Assembly (NCBI GenBank): GCA_944392805.1
Contig: CALXXZ010000004.1
Location: 1-64,000, forward strand
Origin: an uncultured Clostridia bacterium
GTDB taxonomy: Bacteria > Bacillota > Clostridia > TANB77 > CAG-508
Direction of reading: 5' to 3'
Length of the DNA: 64,000 nt
Part shown: piece after piece, positions 55,572 to 64,000 of the stretch
How the letters are laid out: each line of letters opens with the position of its first letter
How positions within the stretch are numbered: the first letter of the stretch is position 1
Notes under the pieces: model-generated
Told to the model about the DNA's origin: nothing
Databases searched by the model: none
Seen by the model: only the letters and a program-made list of their open reading frames with translations
Made by a program: the position numbers and the translations under genes

Positions 55572-56810
55572 ATGAGTAATGTATTAGGAATTATATCTGA
55601 ATATAATCCATTTCATAATGGTCACTTGCATCACTTAAATGAATCTAAAAGAATAACTCATTCAGATTATTCCATAGCAATAATGTCAGGCAATTTCACT
55701 CAAAGAGGTGAAACCTCTATTGTTGATAAATGGACTAAAACAAAAATGGCAATTGAAAGTGGCATCGATTTAGTAATTGAATTACCAACTCTTTATGCTA
55801 TTTCTAGTGCAGAAAATTTTGCTGATGGTGCTGTCAAAATACTTAATTCTCTTGGAATTGTTGATTTTATTTCTTTTGGAAGTGAATGTGATGATATTTC
55901 TATTTTAGATGATGTATCAAATGTTCTTTGCTCTGAACCTGATGAATATAGAACTCTTTTGTCTCACGAACTTTCTAAAGGTAATTCTTTTCCAAAAGCT
56001 AGAGAAAAAGCTTTAATGATGTATCTAAATGATGTTAGAAGATTTGCTAATGTACTTTCTTCTCCAAATAATATTTTAGGTATAGAATATTTAAAAGCAT
56101 TAAAAAGGCAAAAAAGTAAAATTGAACCTGTTACAGTTAAAAGAGAAGGTGCAGGATATAATGATAATGTAATTTCAAAATCAGCTAAATTTGCAAGTGC
56201 TTCAGCTATTAGAAATGCTTGTTTAGCAAGAAATTTTGATGTTTTGCATAATGTTATGCCAGAAACTTCTTTTGAACTTTTAAATAATAGTATAAGAAGA
56301 GGTAATATTGTTAATAACATTTCTTCTTTTGATAAAGAAATTATTTATACTTTAAGGAAAATGTCTATAGATGAAATTGCAAATTTACCTGATGTTTCAG
56401 AAGGTTTAGAATATTCTTTAAAAAATGCAGCTAATTCTTGTAATAGTGTTATTGAATTACTTTCTATGGTTGATTCAAAAAGATATACTAAAACTAGAAT
56501 TCAAAGAATTTTGCTATATGCTCTTCTTGGAATTACAAAAAAGGATATGCAAATTTCTAAAAATATTAATCCTTATATTCGTATATTAGGTTTTAATGAT
56601 AAAGGTAAAGGTATTTTAAGTGAAATTTCTAAAGCTAATAAAAAACTTGAATTAGTTTCTTCAGTTAAAAAGTTTATGGACAAAGGGCCTAATAAGAATT
56701 TAAAAATGATGATGGAAAAAGATATTTGGGCTTCTAATGTTTACACTTTAGGTTTTGAGTATGAGTCTATTGCTAATTTAGATTATACTGAAAAATTAAT
56801 AACATATTAA
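55572..56810 (+). CDS. tmcAL: tRNA(Met) cytidine acetate ligase TmcAL (YlbM)
   Basis: TmcAL makes N4-acetylcytidine at the wobble position of elongator tRNA-Met using acetate and ATP. The 412-residue protein has the nucleotidyltransferase start LGIISEYNPFHNGHLHHL (HxGH at 16-19) and MSGNFTQRGETSIVDKW. IELPTLYAISSAENFA, FGSECDD and the C-terminal helical domain follow. It is monocistronic, with AGGAGG before the ATG and a strong terminator after. Confidence 0.95.
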   Translation: MSNVLGIISEYNPFHNGHLHHLNESKRITHSDYSIAIMSGNFTQRGETSIVDKWTKTKMAIESGIDLVIELPTLYAISSAENFADGAVKILNSLGIVDFISFGSECDDISILDDVSNVLCSEPDEYRTLLSHELSKGNSFPKAREKALMMYLNDVRRFANVLSSPNNILGIEYLKALKRQKSKIEPVTVKREGAGYNDNVISKSAKFASASAIRNACLARNFDVLHNVMPETSFELLNNSIRRGNIVNNISSFDKEIIYTLRKMSIDEIANLPDVSEGLEYSLKNAANSCNSVIELLSMVDSKRYTKTRIQRILLYALLGITKKDMQISKNINPYIRILGFNDKGKGILSEISKANKKLELVSSVKKFMDKGPNKNLKMMMEKDIWASNVYTLGFEYESIANLDYTEKLITY

Positions 56811-56838
56811 AAGAGAATTTCTTTCGAAATTCTCTTTT
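56809..56838. terminator. Bidirectional terminator between tmcAL and the Cna-B/VWA gene
   Basis: A perfect 13-bp stem (56809-56821 with 56826-56838) with a TTTC loop and A/T flanks lies between convergent genes. Confidence 0.85.
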
Positions 56839-56851
56839 ATTTATTATATTA

Positions 56852-59800
56852 CTAGATATTTGGAACTTCATAATATGTTATGTCTATTAATTTTGCATTT
56901 GCAAATCTTGCTGAATTTAAGTCTATATAATATTGTCCTTGTTCTATTATTATTGTTCCATCAGCAATTAATTCTGAAACGCTAATTCCTCCTGCTGGTG
57001 TTTCAACATTTTCTAGTTTTATAATTATTTTTTCATTTAAATCTAAGTTTTCAAGTTTTTCTCTTGCTGGGTTAGTATTTATATTAGTTGTTTTAGTTGT
57101 TGTTGTTTCATATTTTTTGATGCTACTGATTATTTCATTTAATATTTCATTTAATTTTGATTCATCCATTCTTCCTATATATGAACCATCTGCATAAGAA
57201 TAATATCCTAAATTATTATCGAAACTTCCTGTTCCACCATTTGTTCTGTAATTATCTCTTAACAATTCGTATAATTCTCTTGCATTACTGTTTCTTCTTG
57301 CATTTTTACAATCAGTTACATTTGCAACATTTGGATTTAATAAAGTTGTTTGATATGCATCATCTTCATCCATTCCTATTCCTATTGTAAAGAATCTTGC
57401 AATATTAGGATTTTCTTTTGTTGCATATTTTGCATTTACTTGTGCTTTATAATGTCTTGCTGTCATTATATTGTAATATGCACCATATTCATTTATTGAA
57501 TTTTCTTGACCGTCACCATTTGTATAGTTTCCTACATTTGAATAGTTATAAGTATATCTTGTTGGTTCTCCATCTGTTAGTAATATTATTACTGGTATTC
57601 TATCCTTAGTGTCTGTATTACTTGAGCTTGTTAATAATTCAGCTCCTTCTTTTACACCAATTTGTGTATAAGTAGCTCCTCTTACACGTCTTGATTTTTG
57701 GTTCCATCCTAATTCATTTACATTTGTTGTTAATGTTGTTCTGTCTTCGCTACCACTTAAGTTAATATAGTTTCCTCCATTTCTTGCTGTATAGTGGTCT
57801 AATGGTAATAATGTTGTTGAATTAGAATCTCCATACCAGTCATCACTATATCCAACTACACCTACTCTATTGTTAGGATTTTCTAGTATTTTCTTCATAG
57901 CAGAATTTAATGCACTATTCATAGTTCTTGCATTATTACCTTGCATACTACTTGATGTATCTAATACAAATACTACATCTACTTTAGCTTTTTGAGTTTC
58001 TACTGATGTTAATGTCTTTTTGTTGATTGTTACATTTTTATAAGTATTTGTAATTGTGTAAATTCCTGTAATTTCGTCTTTAACTATAGATTTTGTTATA
58101 TATCCTTCAACTGGTCTTTCTGAAACTGTATATGTTATTTCTTGACCATTACTATATTTTGGTAAGTTTGTAAATGTATTAGTCCAACCATTTCCTTCTG
58201 TTAATTCTATTGTTTGTTTTACTTCATCTCCAACTTTTACATCTACTGTTATTGTTTTTCTTGCATTATAGTAATTGTCATAATCTTCCCATACTTTTGT
58301 TACTGGAATATTTATTGTTTCAGGTGTATGTGTATTTGTTACTACATATCCTGTTCCTTTATTTCCTGTAATTTCTACAGTATATCCTTCTGGAACATTA
58401 TTTTCTACAACTGTGTATTGGATTTCTTCACCATCTATATATTTATCTAGTCCTGTAAATGTATGTTTCCAGTTATTTGCTTGTGATAATACTTGTGTAT
58501 CTACTACTGTTGTTCCATTCATTAAGCTTACACTTACTGAATCAGGTCTCTTTCCGTCTTGGTTATTTGCATCATTCCATACTTTTTCTACACTTACACT
58601 TGTTTTTTCAACTTCATGTGTATTTGTGATTACAAATCCTGTTTCTTTATCACCTGTTATTGATGATATATATCCTGTTTTTACAGAATTTTCAACTACT
58701 GTGTATTCAATGTCTACTCCATTAGCCTTTTTATCTAAGTTTGTGAATGTATATGTCCAGTTATTTGCTTTTGATAAAGTTTGTGTTGCTACAACTGTTT
58801 CTCCATTCATTAAACTTACACTTATTGATTCTGGTCTGATTCCATCTTGGTTATTATTATCATTCCATACTTTTGTAACTGTTACTTCTGTTTTTTCAAC
58901 TTTATGTGTATTTGTTATTTTATAACCATTTGTTGCATCTCCAGAAATAACTGATTCATATGTTTCTGGTACATCATTTTCTACTACTTCATAAGTAATT
59001 AGTTGACCATTTGCTTTTTTATCTAAGTTTGCAAATGTATATTTCCAATTATTTGTTGTATTTAATTCTACAGTTTCTTTTACTGTTCCATTTGCTAGTA
59101 AGCTTACACTTACTGAGGCTGGTCTGATTCCATCTTGATTATTTTCATCATTCCATATTTTTTCTACATTTACACTTGTTTTTTCAACTTCATGTGTATT
59201 TGTAATTATAAATCCTGTTGTTTTATCACCTGTTATAGTTGTTGTATAACCTGTTAATGTAGAAATTTCAACTACTGTATAGTTAATTTCTTCTCCATTT
59301 GCATTTTTGTCTAAGTTTGTGAATGTATATGTCCAGTCATTTGCTTCTGATAATGTTTGTGTTTCAACAACTGTTGCCCCATTCATTAAGCTTACACTTA
59401 TTTCTTTTGGTCTAATTCCATCTTGGTTGTTATTATCGTTCCAAACTTTTGTAACTTTTACACTAGTTTTTTCAACTTCATGTGTATTTGTTACTACAAA
59501 TCCATCTACATCTTTGTCATAACCATCTGGTACATTTAATTCATCTACAGTATAATTGATTGGTTTACCATCTTTATTTACTGGTAAATTATTAAATGTA
59601 TATGACCAATTTGAACTTTCACTTACAGTTACTGTTTTTAGAACTTCTCCATCTGCATATAATGTTAATTCTACTGTTCCTGGTCTGATTCCATCTTGAT
59701 TGTTTTCATCATCCCATGATTTTGTTACTGTTATTGATCTTACTTCAGTATTGTGTGTATTTGTAACTTTAAATCCTTTTTCTGCATCTCCAGTTATATT

Positions 59801-62800
59801 TGCAGAATATCCATCAACATCTACTTCTACTAGTGTATAAACAATTTTTTGCCCATTAGCATTTACATCTAAGTCTGTAAATGTATGTTTCCATTTATTG
59901 TTTTCATTTAGTTCTACTGTTGCTTTTTCTGTTCCATCTGCTAATAATTTTACAGTTACTTTGTCTGGTCTGATTCCATCTTGGTTGTTATTGTCATTCC
60001 ATATTTTTTCTACATCAATACTTGTTTTTTCAACTTCATGTGTATTTGTTATTATATATCCTGTTTTTGCACTTCCTGTTATTTCTGATTTATATGTATC
60101 TGGTACATCATTTTCTTTTACAGTGTATTCAATTTCTTGGCCATTTGCATATTTATCTAATCCAGTAAATGTATATTTCCAGTTATTTGTTGCATTTAAT
60201 TTTACAGTTTCTTTTACTGTTCCATTTGCTAGTAAGCTTACACTTACTGAAGTTGGTCTGATTCCATCTTGATTATTTTTATCTTCCCATACTTTTGTTA
60301 CATCTACGCTTGTTTTATATACTTCATGTGTATTTGTGATTACAAATCCATTTGTTTTATCTCCTGAAACAACTGATTCATATGTTTCTGGAACGTCATT
60401 TTCAACTACTTTGTAATCAATATCTACTCCATTAGCTTTTTTGTCTAAGTTTGTAAATGTATATTTCCAGCTATTTGTTTCTGATAATTCTACTGTTGCT
60501 ACAACTTTATCTCCATTCATTAAGCTTACACTTACTTTTTCTGGTCTGATTCCGTCTTGGTCATTGTTATCTTTCCATACTTTTTCTACACTTACACTTG
60601 TTTTTTCAACTGCGTGTGTATTTGTAATTACAAATCCATCTTCTACACTTCCTGTAACTTCTGATTCGTATGTTTCTGGAACATTATTTTCTACTACTGT
60701 ATAATCAATTTCTTTTCCATTTTCATATACTGGTAGATTTTCAAATGATACTACCCAGTTTGTTCCATTTGTTACATCAACTGTTTTTATTACTACACCA
60801 TTAGCTTTTAAACTTATGCTTACTGATGTTGGTCTGATTCCATCTTGGTTATTGTTATCTTCCCATTTTTTTGTTACTACTAATGATTGTATTTTAGCTG
60901 GTGTATGTGTATTTGTAATTGTTAATGTGTCTTGGCTATATGATGTTTGATATCCTTCAACTGGTTCTTCTGATACTGTATATACTATTTTACTTCCATC
61001 TGCATTATATGTTGGTAATTTTTCAAATGTATATTCTGTTCCATTTATTGTTTCTGTTTTTACTAAAGTTCCATCTGCATATAGATTAATTGTTATTTGT
61101 TCTGGTCTCATTCCATCTTGGTCATTATTATCATTCCATATTTTTGTGATTGATACTGATGTGTCTTCATTTACTACTACTGTTTCATCATCATCTGTAT
61201 CAGTTGGTCCTTCTGGAACTGTTGCTGTTGCAACATTATATATTTTTTCTAAGTTTGCAGTATCATTTTCTGTTACTGTATAATAAGCTTTTATTTCTAC
61301 AGGTGCATCATTTGGTGCTAATTTTTCTATTGTTGCAATTGTAGAAACTTTTGTTGTTTCATCAACATCTTTTACTTCACCATTTACTGTAACTTTTAAA
61401 GAATCTGTTACTACAATATTTTCTAATGTAGTATTTCCTGTGTTGTCTACAGTAATTGTATATTCAATAACATCTCCTGGTCTTACTTTTGTTGTTTCAG
61501 TTACTTTTTTACCATTTACAGCTGTTGCTGTTTTATCTACATTTATTCCTGGTATTTCTTCAACTGGTGTTTCAACTTCATCTTCATCTTCAACTTCTTC
61601 AGGAGTTGTTGGGTTTTCAGGGTCAACTGGTGTTTCACCTGTAACTACTACTTTATTTTTTATTATTTGTTCTGGTTTTCCTTGGATGTCTTTTTCATGT
61701 GTTACAGTATATGTTGCTGTAATAGTTTTTGATTCTCCTGCTGCTAAATCTCCTATTTGTAAATCTTCAGGGTCTATATTTATACCTTCTAATTGTTCAT
61801 CTAATACAACATTTGTTAAATCTACACTTCCTGTATTTGTAACTACAATGTTATATTCTATAACATCTCCGGCTTGAACTTTAGCATCTTTACCAATGCT
61901 TTTTCCGTTTCTCTTGATATCTGAAACTGTTTTTTCAACTTTTATATCAGCTGTTGGAGTTTTATCTTCATTAGTGTCTTCTCCACCAACTGTTGCAACA
62001 TTTTTGATTTCACCATTAATATCTGTTACTCTTACTGTAAATTCTCTTGATGTTTCTTTTCCTGGTTTTATTTCAACATTTTCCCATTTTATAGTTGTTA
62101 CTCCATCTTGAGTTGATACATCTGCTCCATCTTGAGCTGATACAAATTCTGTTCCTGCTGGAACTGTATCTAATATATCTTTTACTGTATATTTTTCTTC
62201 TAAGAATTCAGCTTCTCCTGATGTCATAGTATTTTTTACAGTAATTTTATATGTAATTAAATCTCCAACTTTTGCTATTTCAACTTCTTTGTTATCTCTT
62301 GTTATAACACTTGATTTTTCTGAAGTTATTATAGCTGTAGCTGTTTCATTACTTTCTTCTCCATTTGCAATTGCTGTATTTCTTATTACAGCTTCTTCTG
62401 TTGCTTCATTTACTGTTACTGTAAATTCAACAACTGTTTCTTGACCTGCTGGTACTGTAACTACCCATTTTAGTCCTACTACTGTATCATTTTCACTAAT
62501 TTCTGTTAAATTTTCTGGTTTTGTTTCTGGTGCTACATATGTAGTATTTTCTGGAATTCTATCTGTTATTTCTATTTCGTTTAAGTCTTGTTTTCCATTA
62601 TTTTTTACTGTTATTTTATATGTAATTTTTTCACCTGCATATACAACATTTTCTCCAGCTTCTGTAATTGCTTCTTTAATTACTTCAAAATCTGGTGTTT
62701 CTGGACTTATTTTTGCTGTAGTTGATGCAACAACAACACTAGTTGGTGTCCACCAATCCCAGTAATCTCTTGAAACTACTTCTTCTCTTGTTATTGTTGT

Positions 62801-63178
62801 TTCTCCAACATCATCTACATTTGTCCCTGTTGTTATATCATCGTCTGTTTCTCCAGCATTTCCAGCTTGATTTTCTTGGTCATTTATATTTCCTGTTTCA
62901 TTATCTTCTTGATTATCTACTGGATTTTCTGGGTTATTTTCTCCAGGTTGTTCTGGATTTGTTGGCTCTTCAGGATTTTGCTCTTCATCATCACCTTGAC
63001 TTGGAGTTTCTGGAGTTTCTGTTTCTCCAACAGTTTCTCCATCTCCGCCAAAAGCTTCTGTTTTACCTCTATCAGCAAGATATATACCTACTGAAAAACC
63101 AGCAACAATTAATAAGACTATTATTACTACTATCGCAATAATGCTCTTTTTGCTTAAGGCTTTTGATTTACCTGCCAT
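56852..63178 (-). CDS. Giant surface protein: N-terminal anchor, DUF11-like repeats, 11 Cna-B repeats, C-terminal VWA domain
   Basis: This 2108-residue protein starts with a basic stretch and one membrane helix (about 10-34), then an acidic Pro/Glu/Asn-rich linker (35-130). Four DUF11-like beta modules (about 150-660) carry GEKITYKITVKNNGKQDL-type motifs. Ten near-identical Cna-B repeats (KVWNDNNNQDGIRPxSVSVSLxxNG ... ITNTHE) and one divergent repeat follow. The C-terminal von Willebrand A domain has the MIDAS motif (VFVLDTSSSM, then VIILLTDGEPT). Lys, Asn and Glu positions in the Cna-B units fit isopeptide bonds. There is no C-terminal sorting signal, so the VWA tip points outward from an N-terminal anchor. 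The sortase gene is directly upstream. Confidence 0.88.
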   Translation of the reverse strand: MAGKSKALSKKSIIAIVVIIVLLIVAGFSVGIYLADRGKTEAFGGDGETVGETETPETPSQGDDEEQNPEEPTNPEQPGENNPENPVDNQEDNETGNINDQENQAGNAGETDDDITTGTNVDDVGETTITREEVVSRDYWDWWTPTSVVVASTTAKISPETPDFEVIKEAITEAGENVVYAGEKITYKITVKNNGKQDLNEIEITDRIPENTTYVAPETKPENLTEISENDTVVGLKWVVTVPAGQETVVEFTVTVNEATEEAVIRNTAIANGEESNETATAIITSEKSSVITRDNKEVEIAKVGDLITYKITVKNTMTSGEAEFLEEKYTVKDILDTVPAGTEFVSAQDGADVSTQDGVTTIKWENVEIKPGKETSREFTVRVTDINGEIKNVATVGGEDTNEDKTPTADIKVEKTVSDIKRNGKSIGKDAKVQAGDVIEYNIVVTNTGSVDLTNVVLDEQLEGINIDPEDLQIGDLAAGESKTITATYTVTHEKDIQGKPEQIIKNKVVVTGETPVDPENPTTPEEVEDEDEVETPVEEIPGINVDKTATAVNGKKVTETTKVRPGDVIEYTITVDNTGNTTLENIVVTDSLKVTVNGEVKDVDETTKVSTIATIEKLAPNDAPVEIKAYYTVTENDTANLEKIYNVATATVPEGPTDTDDDETVVVNEDTSVSITKIWNDNNDQDGMRPEQITINLYADGTLVKTETINGTEYTFEKLPTYNADGSKIVYTVSEEPVEGYQTSYSQDTLTITNTHTPAKIQSLVVTKKWEDNNNQDGIRPTSVSISLKANGVVIKTVDVTNGTNWVVSFENLPVYENGKEIDYTVVENNVPETYESEVTGSVEDGFVITNTHAVEKTSVSVEKVWKDNNDQDGIRPEKVSVSLMNGDKVVATVELSETNSWKYTFTNLDKKANGVDIDYKVVENDVPETYESVVSGDKTNGFVITNTHEVYKTSVDVTKVWEDKNNQDGIRPTSVSVSLLANGTVKETVKLNATNNWKYTFTGLDKYANGQEIEYTVKENDVPDTYKSEITGSAKTGYIITNTHEVEKTSIDVEKIWNDNNNQDGIRPDKVTVKLLADGTEKATVELNENNKWKHTFTDLDVNANGQKIVYTLVEVDVDGYSANITGDAEKGFKVTNTHNTEVRSITVTKSWDDENNQDGIRPGTVELTLYADGEVLKTVTVSESSNWSYTFNNLPVNKDGKPINYTVDELNVPDGYDKDVDGFVVTNTHEVEKTSVKVTKVWNDNNNQDGIRPKEISVSLMNGATVVETQTLSEANDWTYTFTNLDKNANGEEINYTVVEISTLTGYTTTITGDKTTGFIITNTHEVEKTSVNVEKIWNDENNQDGIRPASVSVSLLANGTVKETVELNTTNNWKYTFANLDKKANGQLITYEVVENDVPETYESVISGDATNGYKITNTHKVEKTEVTVTKVWNDNNNQDGIRPESISVSLMNGETVVATQTLSKANNWTYTFTNLDKKANGVDIEYTVVENSVKTGYISSITGDKETGFVITNTHEVEKTSVSVEKVWNDANNQDGKRPDSVSVSLMNGTTVVDTQVLSQANNWKHTFTGLDKYIDGEEIQYTVVENNVPEGYTVEITGNKGTGYVVTNTHTPETINIPVTKVWEDYDNYYNARKTITVDVKVGDEVKQTIELTEGNGWTNTFTNLPKYSNGQEITYTVSERPVEGYITKSIVKDEITGIYTITNTYKNVTINKKTLTSVETQKAKVDVVFVLDTSSSMQGNNARTMNSALNSAMKKILENPNNRVGVVGYSDDWYGDSNSTTLLPLDHYTARNGGNYINLSGSEDRTTLTTNVNELGWNQKSRRVRGATYTQIGVKEGAELLTSSSNTDTKDRIPVIILLTDGEPTRYTYNYSNVGNYTNGDGQENSINEYGAYYNIMTARHYKAQVNAKYATKENPNIARFFTIGIGMDEDDAYQTTLLNPNVANVTDCKNARRNSNARELYELLRDNYRTNGGTGSFDNNLGYYSYADGSYIGRMDESKLNEILNEIISSIKKYETTTTKTTNINTNPAREKLENLDLNEKIIIKLENVETPAGGISVSELIADGTIIIEQGQYYIDLNSARFANAKLIDITYYEVPNI
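58040..61190 (-). repeat. Tandem Cna-B-encoding repeats within the surface protein gene
   Basis: About eleven units of roughly 280 bp encode the Cna-B modules. The segment for the NQDGIRP motif is the best conserved part at the DNA level. Units alternate between two subtypes (SLMNG and SLLANG), suggesting expansion by recombination of a two-unit block. Confidence 0.75.
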
Positions 63179-63205
63179 TTTTTATTCCCCCTAAAAATTT
63201 TATTA

Positions 63206-63829
63206 CTATATTTCTTTCGCTTTTAATATTAATCTTTCTTTATTTCCATTAGTACATGTTATTAATGTTACTTCTCTTACCTTTTCATCTTTTGGTAATA
63301 AAATACTTACATCATTAGGGTCTGTTACAAAAATATCATAAATTGAGTATTGTATTGTTGTTCCTGTTAAATCTGTTAATTCTACAATATCTCCTTTTTC
63401 AAGTTTTTTGGTTTTACCAAACATTGTTCCATCTTTGTTATTATGACCTGCTATTGATAAATTTCCATAATCATTAACATTTTCTCCCCAATATTTTATT
63501 ATGGACTTTTTCATTGGTGCTTTTGCACTTTCTGGATCTATATCCCCTATTTCTAGTATTGGATATTCTAAGTTTATTTTTGGAATTTTTACAATTCCTA
63601 TTACTTTATATCCATTAAATTCTAAATCAATTTGATTTTCTCCTGATTCTCCATCAATTTTTGAAAAATCTATATTACTAAAAGCTTCTACTACTTCTTG
63701 GCTTTGTTTTTCATTTAGCTGGCTTGAACCATATTTGTATATTAGTAATCCTATAACTACTACTAAAGCTATTAGTAACACAATAAAAATTACTTTGTAT
63801 ATTTTTATTTCTACATTATTTTTCTTCAT
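63206..63829 (-). CDS. Sortase family transpeptidase
   Basis: A signal-anchor (residues 11-31) is followed by the sortase beta barrel. The catalytic residues are H129 (SIAGHNNKDG), C192 (VTLITCTNGN) and R199 (KERLILK). The TLITC motif is classical, but the class cannot be set with confidence. It lies between the Cna-B/VWA gene and a gene ending in a sorting-signal-like tail, overlapping the latter by 14 bases. That gene is its likely substrate. The ATG has only a weak ribosome site, so translation is probably coupled to the upstream gene. Confidence 0.93.
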   Translation of the reverse strand: MKKNNVEIKIYKVIFIVLLIALVVVIGLLIYKYGSSQLNEKQSQEVVEAFSNIDFSKIDGESGENQIDLEFNGYKVIGIVKIPKINLEYPILEIGDIDPESAKAPMKKSIIKYWGENVNDYGNLSIAGHNNKDGTMFGKTKKLEKGDIVELTDLTGTTIQYSIYDIFVTDPNDVSILLPKDEKVREVTLITCTNGNKERLILKAKEI

Positions 63830-64000
63830 TTTTTTTACTTACTTTTTTCATTCTGATATATACTATTACTAATGCTATTACTATTACTGCTAATATTACG
63901 AATAATAATATACTATCATATGTTATTGGTAGTTTTGTTGTTTCTTGTGTTACTTCTTTTTTTGCTTCTTCTGCTTCATCAGCTGTTAAGAATTGAACAT
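63816..64000 (-). CDS. C-terminal part of a probable sortase substrate (cut by the window edge)
   Basis: The visible 60 residues read VQFLTADEAEEAKKEV, then TTKLPITYDS, a hydrophobic helix (LLFVILAVIVIALVIVYI) and a basic tail (RMKKVSKKNEEK). This is the layout of a cell-wall sorting signal, with LPITY where LPxTG is usual. The stop TAA is at 63816-63818, overlapping the sortase start. The rest of the protein lies beyond position 64000. Confidence 0.8.
   Translation of the reverse strand, partial: VQFLTADEAEEAKKEVTQETTKLPITYDSILLFVILAVIVIALVIVYIRMKKVSKKNEEK

Noticed and set aside
58040..61190. CRISPR-like array from regularly spaced repeats
   Set aside because: The repeats are about 280 bp, in frame, and encode Cna-B domains of one long ORF.
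1..64000. tRNA or rRNA genes
   Set aside because: I saw no cloverleaf-forming GC-rich stretch or conserved tRNA T-loop motif in the gaps; a tRNA search program would be decisive.

Overview
This AT-rich window (roughly 27-30% G+C by eye) looks like the chromosome of an anaerobic, spore-forming Clostridia-type Bacillota, probably an uncultured gut lineage. Evidence: an HndA/C/D-type [FeFe]-hydrogenase operon, sporulation-type genes (YtvI-like, SleB-like), tig-clpP-clpX, polA, dxs-ruvB-queH, guaA, strong GGAGG ribosome sites, and surface proteins with pilin-like, Cna-B and sortase features. Most genes lie on the minus strand.

Layout: 1-6.7 kb secA, a YcgQ-like protein, YtvI-like permease, Cys-rich CBS protein and alkaline-phosphatase-like enzyme. 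6.7-12.6 kb is accessory: a PHP phosphoesterase, a decayed PHP copy on the other strand, a foreign-looking DUF84 NTPase, two paralogous transglutaminase-like proteins with a small partner, and a kinase/ParB-like fusion. 12.8-20.4 kb holds guaA, a Pro/Arg-rich protein, murD, a tiny Asn-rich ORF, clpX-clpP-tig and rpmB. 20.5-27.6 kb holds two pilin-like leucine-rich proteins and the yqeG-prepilin peptidase-pepP-efp-small protein cluster. 27-39.5 kb holds a lytic transglycosylase, polA, a GT-C membrane enzyme, a giant pilin-like modular protein, a DHHW/AlgJ-like protein, DUF4358 and queH. 39.5-49.7 kb holds ruvB, dxs, the hydrogenase, a symporter, a CmpB-like protein and a thioredoxin/FTR-like pair. 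49.7-64 kb holds an ABC transporter, SleB-like hydrolase, rnhA, tmcAL, a 2108-residue Cna-B/VWA surface protein, a sortase and the tail of a probable sortase substrate.

Main discovery: four genes (secA, the PHP enzyme, a pilin-like protein, the DHHW protein) are each broken by a +1 frameshift, and at each break the zero-frame codon is CGG. Skipping the C and reading the next GGN codon (Gly) restores a full-length product with the residue expected for the family. A fifth in-frame CGG sits near the end of a small unknown protein, where the same shift gives a longer tail. A manual scan of roughly 18,000 codons found no other in-frame CGG except one in the foreign-looking DUF84 gene. CGG therefore appears to act as a +1 frameshift signal, or as part of a CGGN quadruplet read as one residue, rather than as an arginine codon.

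The window also carries five copies of a structured palindromic element with compensatory changes in both stems. Two of these are nested in GGGGACGG inverted arms. There are also two 177/178-bp MITE-like elements with 25-26-bp terminal inverted repeats next to surface-protein genes.
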